Positions 16,650 through 24,877 of a DNA stretch of 64,000 nt are shown here, piece by piece. Positions within the stretch are counted from its first letter, which is position 1; each line of letters begins with the position of its first letter. The position numbers and the translations under genes were made by a program. This DNA is from Sphingomonas sp. Leaf34. GTDB taxonomy: Bacteria; Pseudomonadota; Alphaproteobacteria; Sphingomonadales; Sphingomonadaceae. The notes under the pieces are model-generated. The model was given only the letters and a program-made list of their open reading frames with translations, was not told the origin of the DNA and searched no databases. The stretch is from assembly GCF_001421805.1 (NCBI RefSeq), contig NZ_LMLC01000001.1, positions 248,001 through 312,000 of the forward strand, given 5' to 3'.

Positions 16650-18550
16650 CAGCCACGCATCCCGAAGGTCTGGCGGATCGGCAGGCCCTCGCTCGAGACG
16701 TCGTCCCTGCCGATCAGCGTCCCCGCCTGCGCCATCGCCAGCGCGCGATCGGCGGTCACCGGCCGCGAGAAGAAATAGCCCTGGAGGTGGCTGGCACCCG
16801 CCAGGCGCAAGGCCTGGACCTGCGCCTCGGTCTCGACGCCCTCCGCGATCACGCCGAGCCCGAGCGCGCGGCCGAGATGGATGATCGAATGGACGATCGC
16901 CGCGCTTTCGCGCTCACGGCCCATCCCGTCGATGAACGACTTGTCGATCTTGAGACAGTCGAGCGCGAACTTGCGGATGTTGTAGAGGCTCGAATAGCCC
17001 GTGCCGAAATCGTCGAGCGCGATCCGGAAGCCCATCTGGCGCAGCTTGTAGAGCGTGTCGGCGGCGCGCTCGGCATCGTCGAAGATCGCGGTTTCGGTGA
17101 TCTCGATCTGGAGCCGCGCGGGCGCGATCCCGGCGCGCTGGACGCTCTCCATGATGTGGCCGACGAAATTGTGGCGGCGGAACTGGCGCGGCGAGAAGTT
17201 CACCGAGACATATTGCCCCGGCCATTGCTTGGGCACTTCGAGCGCCTCGCGCAGCACCCAGTCGCCGAGTTCGTGGATGAGGTTCGATTCCTCCGCGATC
17301 GGAATGAAGGTGGCGGGGCTCATCGGCCCGTATTCCCTGGTGTTCCAGCGCACCAGCGCCTCGAACCCGACCACCTCGATCGCATCGCGCGAGACGATCG
17401 GCTGATAGACCAGGCTGAGCTCGCCCTTCGCGATCGCCTGGCTCAGGCCGCCCTCGACCCGGCGGCGGAAGCGGATGCCCTCGTCCATGCTTTCGTCGAA
17501 CAGCCGGACGATGCCGCGTCCGCCGCGCTTGGCGTCGTTGAGCGCCAGATCGGCGCGGCGCATGACGTCGACCGGATCGCGCCCCTCGCCGCCCGCGGTG
17601 ACGACGAGTCCCGCGGATGCGCCGCCCTGAACCGAATTGCCGAACACCTGGATACTGACCGAGCAGGCCGCGACGATCAGTTCGCAGGCCATCACCGCCG
17701 CCGCCTCGCCCGAAGGCTCGAACAGGATCCCGAATTCGTCGCCGCCAAGCCGGGCGACCAGCGCGCCGTCGGGGGTCGCGCGGTGGAGGATCGCGCAGAT
17801 CTCGCGGATCAGCGCGTCGCCCGCCAGATGTCCCAGCGTGTCGTTGACCAGCTTGAACCGATCGAGATCGATCATGACGGTGGCGAACAGCCCGTCGCTG
17901 CGGGTCCGTGCCGCCAGCGCGCGGAGGAATGCGAGCCGGTTGGGCGCATCGGTCAGCGAATCATGCGTCGCGATATGGATCGCGCGGCTTTCGTTCGCGG
18001 CGAGTTCGGCGGCCTGTTCCTCGAGCTGCACCACTTGCGCCGCCAGCAGGTCGCGCGCGGTCGCCAGGTCGCGGTCGTTCTGCCAGCGCTGCGCCAGCGC
18101 GGTCGCGGTCTGGACGATCTCGGCGACCTCGAACGGCTTGGCGATGTAGAAGATCTTGTCGGCGGGGCCCGCAACCTTGCTGATCTCGACCGGCGAGAAA
18201 TCCGAAAAGCCCGTGACGATGACGATGTTGATCGCCGGGTCGAGCGCGCGGATCCGCCTGGCCGTCTCGCGGCCATCGATCCCCGGTGGCATCCGCACGT
18301 CGATGAACGCGACCGCGAACGGCGTGCCCTGCGCCAACGCCCGTTCGACCGCGGCGACCGCATCGAGCCCCTGGTCGCAATGCGTCACCGCGAACGCCGG
18401 CGCATCGTCGACCGGTTCGACCACGTCGTCGCCAAACAGTTCGGCGGCCATCGCGTCGAGCGCGTCGGCCCCGTCAGACCGCTGACCGGCGAAGCTCCGC
18501 CGGTAGCTGTCGTGCATCGCCGGCTCGTCGTCCACGATCAGAATGTGCAT
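16649..18550 (-). CDS. Response regulator with GGDEF and EAL domains
   Basis: 633 residues from the ATG at 18550 (GAGGAG ribosome site). Receiver domain about 1-180 with a long insert after helix 1 and phospho-acceptor Asp84 (FIDVRMPP); a coiled coil; a GGDEF domain with intact GGDEF at 269-273 (LGGDEFGI); an EAL domain with Glu397-Ala-Leu (FEALVRW), DDFGTGYSS and EGVE. Both c-di-GMP synthase and phosphodiesterase motifs are preserved, so either or both activities are possible. The coupled downstream kinase is the probable phosphodonor, which would link an external signal to c-di-GMP level. Confidence 0.93.
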   Translation of the reverse strand: MHILIVDDEPAMHDSYRRSFAGQRSDGADALDAMAAELFGDDVVEPVDDAPAFAVTHCDQGLDAVAAVERALAQGTPFAVAFIDVRMPPGIDGRETARRIRALDPAINIVIVTGFSDFSPVEISKVAGPADKIFYIAKPFEVAEIVQTATALAQRWQNDRDLATARDLLAAQVVQLEEQAAELAANESRAIHIATHDSLTDAPNRLAFLRALAARTRSDGLFATVMIDLDRFKLVNDTLGHLAGDALIREICAILHRATPDGALVARLGGDEFGILFEPSGEAAAVMACELIVAACSVSIQVFGNSVQGGASAGLVVTAGGEGRDPVDVMRRADLALNDAKRGGRGIVRLFDESMDEGIRFRRRVEGGLSQAIAKGELSLVYQPIVSRDAIEVVGFEALVRWNTREYGPMSPATFIPIAEESNLIHELGDWVLREALEVPKQWPGQYVSVNFSPRQFRRHNFVGHIMESVQRAGIAPARLQIEITETAIFDDAERAADTLYKLRQMGFRIALDDFGTGYSSLYNIRKFALDCLKIDKSFIDGMGRERESAAIVHSIIHLGRALGLGVIAEGVETEAQVQALRLAGASHLQGYFFSRPVTADRALAMAQAGTLIGRDDVSSEGLPIRQTFGMRG

Positions 18551-18641
18551 CGAAAACCGCTCCTCGCCGGGCCCGGCCTTCGCCGTCCGGCGATGGCGTT
18601 GGTGCCTCCAACTCTTCCTATCGAGCGGTAACGAGATGCGG

Positions 18642-19556
18642 TTAAGAGGCCGTAAACGACGTTTCGAGATGATGGCCCAGCGCTTGCGCCCCCAGCACGA
18701 TCGCACCGAGCGGTCCGGCATTGTTGCCGAGCGCGGGGGGGACGATGAACGTGTCGGTCAGCGCGACCTCGGGCAGCGTGATATAGCCGCCCAGGCTGCG
18801 CGTCATCGCCGCACGGACGCGGGGGAACAAATGCGACGCCCCCATCACGCCGCCGCCCATGACGATCCGCCGCGGGATCCCCGTCAGCACCAGCGTATGG
18901 CACAGCTGCCCCAGCGCGTCGGCGACGCCATCCCACACCGGATGCTCGGCAGGCGCCTCGTCCGCGGGATGGCCGATCCGCGCGGCGATCGCCGGGCCGG
19001 CGACGAGCCCCTCGATGCAGGCACCGTGGAACGGGCAATTGCCGATCCAGTCGTCGCCTTGGAACCGCGCGGGTCGGATATGGCCGAGTTCGGAGTGCGT
19101 CAGTCCATCGACCGGGCGATGGTTCGCGATCATGCCGGCGCCGACGCCGGTGCCGACGGTGACATAGGCGATATCGGGCAGCCCCTTCGCCGCGCCCCAG
19201 AACGCCTCGGCCAGCGCCGCGCCGACGACGTCGCTGTGAAACCCGGTCGGCACGCCGTAGCGGCGCTGCAACCGACCCGCGACATCGGTGCCCGCCCAGC
19301 CCGGCTTGGGCGTCGACGTGATGTGGCCGTAATCATGCGAATGGCGATCGATCGAAACCGGACCAAAGCTGGCGATCCCGATCGCCACGAACCCGCTCCA
19401 CCGGTCGAGCACGGCCTCGATCGCCGCCATCGTCTCTTCGGGACGGGTGGTCGGGATACGCACGGTTTCCTCAATCTGATCGGGACCTCGCGCAAGGATG
19501 CAGATGCATTTGGTCCCGCCGAGTTCGATACCTGCGACCAGAGGTGCTTCCGTCAT
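18642..19556 (-). CDS. ROK family sugar kinase (fructokinase type)
   Basis: 304 residues from the ATG at 19556. It begins with the ATP-binding GIELGGTKC loop, has SFGPVSID and GTGVGAGMI, and the ROK zinc-binding signature CPFHGACIEG (Cys-x2-His-x2-Cys) followed by LVAGPAIAAR. This pattern is closest to proteobacterial fructokinases, which make fructose 6-phosphate from fructose and ATP. It could also act on mannose or related hexoses. It lies alone, upstream of the GGDEF/EAL gene on the same strand with a 91-bp gap. About 90 residues upstream in the same frame lack coding character and are excluded. Confidence 0.88.
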   Translation of the reverse strand: MTEAPLVAGIELGGTKCICILARGPDQIEETVRIPTTRPEETMAAIEAVLDRWSGFVAIGIASFGPVSIDRHSHDYGHITSTPKPGWAGTDVAGRLQRRYGVPTGFHSDVVGAALAEAFWGAAKGLPDIAYVTVGTGVGAGMIANHRPVDGLTHSELGHIRPARFQGDDWIGNCPFHGACIEGLVAGPAIAARIGHPADEAPAEHPVWDGVADALGQLCHTLVLTGIPRRIVMGGGVMGASHLFPRVRAAMTRSLGGYITLPEVALTDTFIVPPALGNNAGPLGAIVLGAQALGHHLETSFTAS

Positions 19557-19743
19557 CCCAAACTCCCAACATTTCGTGCCCGCCCGCTTCCTTTGCCCGC
19601 GCGCTCCCGTCAAGAGGGACGCGCGGCGCGCGCAGCGCGAGGCAGGTCCGGCCATTCACAGTGAACGATGATTTCGTCTGCTGTCGATCTGCCCGATCGT
19701 GCGTTATGCCTGTCGAGTTCATCCAAACAGACAGGAATTTGCG

Positions 19744-20352
19744 ATGGCAAAGAAGCCCCCCAAGCCTACCGATATCGCTGGCGCCGTCTCGGCCGAGGCA
19801 CAGCCACAGTACAAGGTCGAGTATCGCGAGATCCAGCCGTACGGCACGCTCAAGCGCCTGCCGATCGCGCTCGAGGACAATGCCCGCGCGCAGAGCGTCG
19901 CAACGCTGAACCAGGTTCTCGCGGACACGATGACGCTCCGCGACATGTACAAGAAACATCACTGGCAGATGTCGGGCGCAACCTTCTACCAGCTCCATTT
20001 GCTGCTCGACAAGCATTACGAGGAGCAGGCGGCGCTGGTCGATCTGGTCGCCGAGCGGATCATGGCGCTGGGCGGCATCTCGATCGCGATGGCGCACGAC
20101 GTCGCCGAGATGACGACGATCCCCCGTCCGCCCAAGGGCCGCGAGGACGTGCCGACGCAGCTCGCGCGGCTGCTCGAAGCGCATGAGATCATCCTGCGCC
20201 AGGCGCACGAGGGCGCCGAAGCCGCCGACGAGTCGGGCGACGACGGCACCAACGACCTGCTGGTGAGCAACATCATCCGCACGCACGAGCCGCAGGTGTG
20301 GTTCCTCGCCGAGCATCTCGCCGCCACCGAACTGGTCCGCGACGACAAGTAA
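19744..20352 (+). CDS. Dps/ferritin-like DNA-binding stress protein
   Basis: 202 residues in the Dps family. A Lys/Pro-rich N-terminal tail (MAKKPPKPTD) could contact DNA. The ferroxidase segment KKHHWQMSGATFYQLHLLLDKHYEEQ holds His and Glu/Asp ligands in the first long helix, and a second helix pair follows (HEIILRQAHEGAEAADESGD). Dps proteins form dodecamers that oxidise and store iron with hydrogen peroxide and protect DNA. It is slightly longer than E. coli Dps (167 residues) because of the N-terminal and mid-chain segments. Expression is likely in stationary phase or oxidative stress, but no regulatory site was recognised. Confidence 0.9.
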   Translation: MAKKPPKPTDIAGAVSAEAQPQYKVEYREIQPYGTLKRLPIALEDNARAQSVATLNQVLADTMTLRDMYKKHHWQMSGATFYQLHLLLDKHYEEQAALVDLVAERIMALGGISIAMAHDVAEMTTIPRPPKGREDVPTQLARLLEAHEIILRQAHEGAEAADESGDDGTNDLLVSNIIRTHEPQVWFLAEHLAATELVRDDK

Positions 20353-20361
20353 GCCGGGCTG

Positions 20362-20393
20362 CCCCGCATTCCCTCGTTTGAGGGGATGCGGGG
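20362..20393 (+). terminator. Terminator hairpin after dps-like gene
   Basis: A 14-bp stem (20362-20375 with 20380-20393, one T-G pair) and a GTTT loop lie 9 bases after the stop codon. There is no T-run, so termination strength is uncertain. Confidence 0.6.
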
Positions 20394-20435
20394 AATTACG
20401 TCGCTCGGCTTGCACACCGTAACCCGTTCCGCCCT

Positions 20436-20473
20436 CCCCACGCCATCCTGACTTTCGTCAGGATGACGTGGGG
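20436..20473. terminator. Long hairpin between convergent dps-like gene and glmS
   Basis: A 17-nt arm (20436-20452) pairs with 20457-20473 around a TTTC loop with one mismatch. It lies 27 bases downstream of the glmS stop and can serve either strand. The core CATCCTGAC/GTCAGGATG is the kind of palindrome that recurs in sphingomonad intergenic regions. Confidence 0.6.
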
Positions 20474-20500
20474 GTTTGGCGCGCCGGAAAGCGAAGCCCG

Positions 20501-22324
20501 TTATTCGACGGTAACGCTCTTCGCCAGATTACGCGGCTGATCCACGTCCGTGCCCTTGAGCACCGCGACGTGATACGCCAGCAGCTGCACCGGCACCGCA
20601 TAGACCAGAGGCGCGATCAGCGGGTGGACCTTGGGCATCGTGATCGTCGCCATGCAGCCCTCGCCGGCCGCCTGGATCCCGTCGTAATCCGAGATCAGCA
20701 CGACCTTGCCGCCGCGCGCCATCACTTCCTGCATGTTGCTGACGGTCTTGTCGAACAACGGCCCCGACGGTGCGATGACGATGACGGGGACATGCTCGTC
20801 GATCAGCGCGATCGGCCCGTGCTTCATCTCGCCCGCGGCATAGCCCTCGGCGTGGATGTAGCTGATTTCCTTGAGCTTCAGCGCACCCTCGAGCGCGAGC
20901 GGATAGTCCGTCCCACGGCCGAGATACAGCACGTCGCGCGCGCCGGCGACGTTGTGCGCCATCGCCTCGATCGCCTCGTCATACGCCAGCGCGCCGTTCA
21001 GCGCGGCAGGCGCCTCCGACAGATGCCGGACGATCTCGCGCTCCTGGTCCTTCGACAGCAGCCCCTTGGCGCGCGCCAGATTGGCGGCGAGCGCGGCCAG
21101 CACCGCAAGCTGACACGTGAAAGCCTTGGTCGACGCGACACCGATCTCGGGGCCGGCATGCGTCGGCAGCAACAGGTCCGCCTCGCGCGCCATCGAACTG
21201 GTCGGCACGTTGACGACGACCGCGATCTTCTGCCCCTCGGCCCTGGCGTGGCGCAGCGCCGCGAGCGTGTCCGCGGTCTCGCCCGATTGCGAGATGAACA
21301 GCGCAAGGCCGCCCTCCTCCATTACCGGCGCGCGGTAGCGGAATTCGGAGGCGACATCGAGGTCGACGGGGACGCGCGCGAACTGCTCGAACCAGTATTT
21401 GGCGACCATGCCGGCATAGAAGCTCGTCCCGCACGCGACGATCGTCACGCGCTTGATGGTCGAGAGGTCGAACTCGGGGATCGGCAGCGAGACCTCGCCC
21501 TCCATCCGCTTCAGATACGAGCGTAAAGTCTGCGCGACGACGATCGGCTGCTCGTAGATCTCCTTCAGCATATAATGCTTGTGGTTGCCCTTCGAGATCA
21601 CCTCGCCGGTAATCCCCGACAGCGTGATCGCGCGCTCGACGGGCGTGTTGTCGCGGTCATAGACCTGCGCGCCGTCGCGCGTCAGCACGACCCAGTCGCC
21701 CTCGTCGAGATAGGCGATACGCTGAGTCAGCGGGGCGAGCGCGAGCGCGTCCGAGCCGAGATACATTTCACCGTCACCATGGCCGACGACCAGAGGTGAG
21801 CCAAGCCGCGCGCCGATCAGCAGATCAGGGTGCTGACGGAACAGGATCGCGAGCGCGAACGCGCCGTGCAACCGCGGCAGGATCTCGCGGACCGCGGACA
21901 CGGGGTCCATCCCCGCCTCGACCTTCTCGCTGACCAGATGCGCGACGACTTCGGTGTCGGTCTCGCTGGTGAAGGTGCGGCCCCGCGCGATCAGTTCGTC
22001 GCGCAGCGGCTTGAAATTCTCGATGATGCCGTTGTGGACGACTGCGACTTCGCCCGTCGCATGCGGGTGCGCGTTGTTGGTGGTCGGCCCGCCATGCGTC
22101 GCCCAGCGGGTATGCGCGATACCGGTCTTGCCGGGCAGCGGGTGCGCGGCGAGTTCGTTCGCCAGGTTGACGAGCTTGCCCGATGCGCGACGCCGGTCGA
22201 TCGCGCCGTCATGGTCGGTCGCGATCCCCGCCGAATCATAGCCGCGATATTCGAGGCGTTTGAGGCCATCGAGCAACCGCCCCGCAACGTCTTCGCCGCT
22301 CAGAATTCCAACGATGCCACACAT
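20501..22324 (-). CDS. glmS: Glutamine-fructose-6-phosphate aminotransferase
   Basis: 607 residues, the standard length. It makes glucosamine 6-phosphate from fructose 6-phosphate and glutamine, the first step to UDP-GlcNAc. The N-terminal glutaminase starts MCGIVG with nucleophile Cys2, and has RWATHGGPT and YRGYDSAGI. Two SIS isomerase domains follow (FISQSGETADTL; KLKEISYIHAEGYAAGEMKHG), and the C-terminus QPRNLAKSVTVE is diagnostic. It lies 23 bp downstream of glmU on the same strand, forming a glmUS operon. No glmS ribozyme (a Gram-positive feature) is present. Confidence 0.98.
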   Translation of the reverse strand: MCGIVGILSGEDVAGRLLDGLKRLEYRGYDSAGIATDHDGAIDRRRASGKLVNLANELAAHPLPGKTGIAHTRWATHGGPTTNNAHPHATGEVAVVHNGIIENFKPLRDELIARGRTFTSETDTEVVAHLVSEKVEAGMDPVSAVREILPRLHGAFALAILFRQHPDLLIGARLGSPLVVGHGDGEMYLGSDALALAPLTQRIAYLDEGDWVVLTRDGAQVYDRDNTPVERAITLSGITGEVISKGNHKHYMLKEIYEQPIVVAQTLRSYLKRMEGEVSLPIPEFDLSTIKRVTIVACGTSFYAGMVAKYWFEQFARVPVDLDVASEFRYRAPVMEEGGLALFISQSGETADTLAALRHARAEGQKIAVVVNVPTSSMAREADLLLPTHAGPEIGVASTKAFTCQLAVLAALAANLARAKGLLSKDQEREIVRHLSEAPAALNGALAYDEAIEAMAHNVAGARDVLYLGRGTDYPLALEGALKLKEISYIHAEGYAAGEMKHGPIALIDEHVPVIVIAPSGPLFDKTVSNMQEVMARGGKVVLISDYDGIQAAGEGCMATITMPKVHPLIAPLVYAVPVQLLAYHVAVLKGTDVDQPRNLAKSVTVE

Positions 22325-22347
22325 CAGATCTTACTCCAGAAACGCGC

Positions 22348-23766
22348 TTATCGGGCGGCCTTGCGGGCTGCCATCTTCTCACGGAACCGCGCGGCCCAGC
22401 CGGGCCTGGCGACCTGTAGGGGACGGACCAGCGCAAGCGCATCGGCCTCGACGTCCTGCGTCACGACCGAGCCTGCCGCGACGATCGCGCCCGCGCCGAT
22501 CGTCACGGGCGCGACGAGTGCGGAGTTCGAGCCGATGAACGCGCCGTCGCCGACGACCGTACGGTATTTGAAATAGCCGTCGTAATTGCAGGTGATCGTG
22601 CCCGCGCCGATGTTCGCGCCCGCACCGATGTCGGCGTCGCCGATATAGGTCAGGTGGCTGACCTTCGCGCCCTTGCCGATGATGGCCGTCTTGACCTCGA
22701 CGAAATTGCCGACCTTGGCGTCCGCACGCAGGTCCGCGCCGGGGCGCAGCCTTGCAAACGGGCCGACATTGGCGCCGGCCCCCACGGTTGCGCCCTCGAC
22801 ATGGCTGAACGCGTGGATCGTCGCGCCATCGGCCACACGCGCGCCGGGGCCGAAGACGACGTTGGGTTCGATCACGACGTCGCGGCCGATGACCGTGTCG
22901 TGCGCGAACCAGACGGTATCGGGTGCGATCAGCGTGGCGCCGTCGGCCATCGCCTGCGCGCGTCGCGTCGCCTGCCAGGCGCGCTCGACGCCGGCGAGTT
23001 CGCCGCGACTGTTGACGCCGGCGACTTCGTCCGCGCCGGTTTCGATCACGGCGGAGGCGCGGCCATCCTCGCCCGCCAGCCCGACGATATCGGTCAGGTA
23101 ATATTCGCCCGCGGCATTGTCGTTGCCGAGCCGGTCGAGCAGTGCGAACAGGTCGGTCGACCGCACCGCCATCAGCCCGGAATTGCACAGCGTCACCGCG
23201 CGTTCCGCCGCCGACGCGTCCTTGTACTCGACGATCCGGTCCATCCGGCCCGCGGCGTCGGCGATCACGCGACCATAGGCGCCGGGCTCGGCGGGGCGGA
23301 AGCCGAGCACAATTACGGCCGGCGTGTCGTCACCATGCAACCGGTCGATCATCCGCTGCATCGTCGCGGCGGTGACCAGGGGCACGTCGCCGTAGAGGAT
23401 CAGCACGTCGCCTTCGAACCCGGCGAGTGCCGCGCGCGCCTGCGCAACGGCATGGCCGGTGCCGAGCTGTTCCGCCTGAAGCGCGGTGGCGATGCCCAAG
23501 GGCGCGACCGCGGCCTCGACCTGCGCGCGCCCGGCCCCCGTCACGACGACCGTCTTGGCGGGGTGCAGCGTCGCGGCGCTCGCGACCAGATGCAGCAGCA
23601 TCGGCCGCCCGGCGATCGGGTGAAGCACCTTGTGCAGATCCGATTTCATCCGCGTCCCCTTACCCGCGGCGAGGATCACGACGGCGATAGGGGGGGCGAT
23701 AGGGGGGGCGCTGGGGGGAGCGCTGGGATCGCCCGGAATCGGCTGGTCGTTGGAAAGCGTCGTCAT
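22348..23766 (-). CDS. glmU: Bifunctional GlmU (GlcN-1-P acetyltransferase / GlcNAc-1-P uridyltransferase)
   Basis: 472 residues from the ATG at 23766. The N-terminal uridyltransferase has the LAAGKGTRMKSDLHKVLH loop; the C-terminal left-handed beta-helix acetyltransferase has the repeated hexapeptides (VGPFARLRPGADL, VGNFVEVK, ITCNYDGYFK). It completes UDP-GlcNAc synthesis with GlmS encoded just downstream. Unusual is a roughly 27-residue N-terminal extension, rich in Pro/Ala/Ile (PSAPPSAPPIAPPIAVV), encoded by poly-G tracts and a 12-base repeat on the plus strand. A start at 23844 is possible but would overlap gph and lacks support. Confidence 0.95.
   Translation of the reverse strand: MTTLSNDQPIPGDPSAPPSAPPIAPPIAVVILAAGKGTRMKSDLHKVLHPIAGRPMLLHLVASAATLHPAKTVVVTGAGRAQVEAAVAPLGIATALQAEQLGTGHAVAQARAALAGFEGDVLILYGDVPLVTAATMQRMIDRLHGDDTPAVIVLGFRPAEPGAYGRVIADAAGRMDRIVEYKDASAAERAVTLCNSGLMAVRSTDLFALLDRLGNDNAAGEYYLTDIVGLAGEDGRASAVIETGADEVAGVNSRGELAGVERAWQATRRAQAMADGATLIAPDTVWFAHDTVIGRDVVIEPNVVFGPGARVADGATIHAFSHVEGATVGAGANVGPFARLRPGADLRADAKVGNFVEVKTAIIGKGAKVSHLTYIGDADIGAGANIGAGTITCNYDGYFKYRTVVGDGAFIGSNSALVAPVTIGAGAIVAAGSVVTQDVEADALALVRPLQVARPGWAARFREKMAARKAAR
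23690..23718. repeat. G-tract repeat inside the 5' end of glmU
   Basis: Three G tracts of 7, 7 and 6 bases (23690-23696, 23702-23708, 23713-23718) are carried on 12-base near-repeats (cgatag followed by G6 or more). In the glmU frame they encode alternating Pro-Pro-Ile/Ser-Ala. Such tracts are prone to slippage. Confidence 0.75.
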
Positions 23767-23828
23767 GGAAGGATCGCTGCCACGAAAGCCTTGCCAATTC
23801 CATAGCGGCGCTGGCAGGCCCCTGCGCA

Positions 23829-24521
23829 ATGACGCATTTTTCATTCGATATCGTCGGTTTCGACCTCGACGGCACCCTGCTCGACACCAGCGGCGATCTC
23901 GCCGCCGCGGTCAATCATGCGCTCGCCTCGGTCGACCGGCCCCCGCTCGACGTCGAGCAGGTCAAGCCGATGATCGGCGGTGGCGCGCGTCACATGCTGA
24001 AGCAGGGCCTGACCGCGACCGGCGGCTATGACGAGGCGATGCTCGACCCGCTGCACGCCACGCTGCTCGCTTATTACGAGGCCCATATCTGCGTGCTGAC
24101 CAAGCCCTATCCGGGCGCGATCGACGCGCTCGACGCGCTGGCGGCGCGGGGCGTGACACTCGGGATCGTGACCAACAAGGTCGAGCGGTTCGCGCGGATC
24201 GTGCTGGGCGAACTCGGACTGACCGAGCGGTTCGCCTGCATCCTCGGCGGCGATACGCTGCCCGAGTCGAAGCCATCGCCGATGCCGATCCATGCGATGG
24301 TGAAGCTGTGTCGTGAACATGGCGGCGGCGGTAACGGTGGCGGGCGCGCCGCGTTCGTCGGCGATTCGATCTTCGACATCAAGGCCGGGCAAGCCGCGGG
24401 ACTGCCGACGATCGCGTGCAGCTTCGGCTTCCTGATGCAGCCGGTCGCGGAGCTCGGCGCCGACGCGGTGATCGACGGTTACGACGAATTGCTGCCGACG
24501 CTGGACCGGCTCGGCGCATGA
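23829..24521 (+). CDS. gph: Phosphoglycolate phosphatase (HAD family)
   Basis: 230-residue HAD hydrolase. Motif I is GFDLDGTLLDT (Asp12, Asp14), motif II is IVTNK, the conserved Lys lies in ESKPSPMPI, and motif IV is AFVGDSIFDIKAG. The small helical cap between motifs I and II fits Gph, which removes 2-phosphoglycolate made during DNA repair or by oxygenation reactions. It starts 62 bp from the divergent glmU start and its TGA overlaps the ATG of the next gene (ATGA). Other small phosphoesters are possible substrates. Confidence 0.88.
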   Translation: MTHFSFDIVGFDLDGTLLDTSGDLAAAVNHALASVDRPPLDVEQVKPMIGGGARHMLKQGLTATGGYDEAMLDPLHATLLAYYEAHICVLTKPYPGAIDALDALAARGVTLGIVTNKVERFARIVLGELGLTERFACILGGDTLPESKPSPMPIHAMVKLCREHGGGGNGGGRAAFVGDSIFDIKAGQAAGLPTIACSFGFLMQPVAELGADAVIDGYDELLPTLDRLGA

Positions 24522-24877
24522 ACCGGACCGGCCTCACGCGTATCGCGCTGGTCGTGGCCGTGATCTTCGCGGTGACGATGGCGCTGCTGCCGAAGCCGCC
24601 GCACCTGCCGATCGACCAGTTCGGCGACAAGGTCGGGCATATGCTCGCCTTTGCGACGATCGCCTTGCTGGCGGCGCTGTCGTTTCCGACCGCGCGGCTG
24701 TTCCGGATCGGCGAACGCCTGTCGTTTCTCGGGGCGATGATCGAGGTGTTGCAGTCGATCCCGTCGCTGCACCGCGATTGCGATATCCAGGACTGGATCG
24801 CCGACACGCTGGCGATCGCGGTGGTGTTGCTGGTCGTCTGGTCGGTCCGCCGCGGGCGTGGTGCGCGGTTGAACTAG
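24518..24877 (+). CDS. VanZ-like small membrane protein
   Basis: 119 residues with about four hydrophobic helices (RIALVVAVIFAVTMALL, HMLAFATIALLAALSF, a helix around FLGAMIEVLQSI and a C-terminal one). The pattern DKVGHMLAFATIAL ... GAMIEVLQS ... DIQDWIADTLAI matches VanZ-like proteins, whose cellular role is unknown apart from low-level teicoplanin resistance in the founding member. It is translationally coupled to gph by an ATGA overlap and meets the nucleotidyltransferase gene tail to tail with 4 bases shared. Confidence 0.83.
   Translation: MNRTGLTRIALVVAVIFAVTMALLPKPPHLPIDQFGDKVGHMLAFATIALLAALSFPTARLFRIGERLSFLGAMIEVLQSIPSLHRDCDIQDWIADTLAIAVVLLVVWSVRRGRGARLN

Noticed and set aside
16643..18631. 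Plus-strand frame of about 662 codons opposite the GGDEF/EAL gene
   Set aside because: Antisense to a firmly identified gene; no recognisable domains and highly biased Arg/Asp composition.
20501..22324. Possible glmS ribozyme or riboswitch
   Set aside because: The upstream gap to glmU is only 23 bases and no ribozyme-like structure is visible; this control is Gram-positive.
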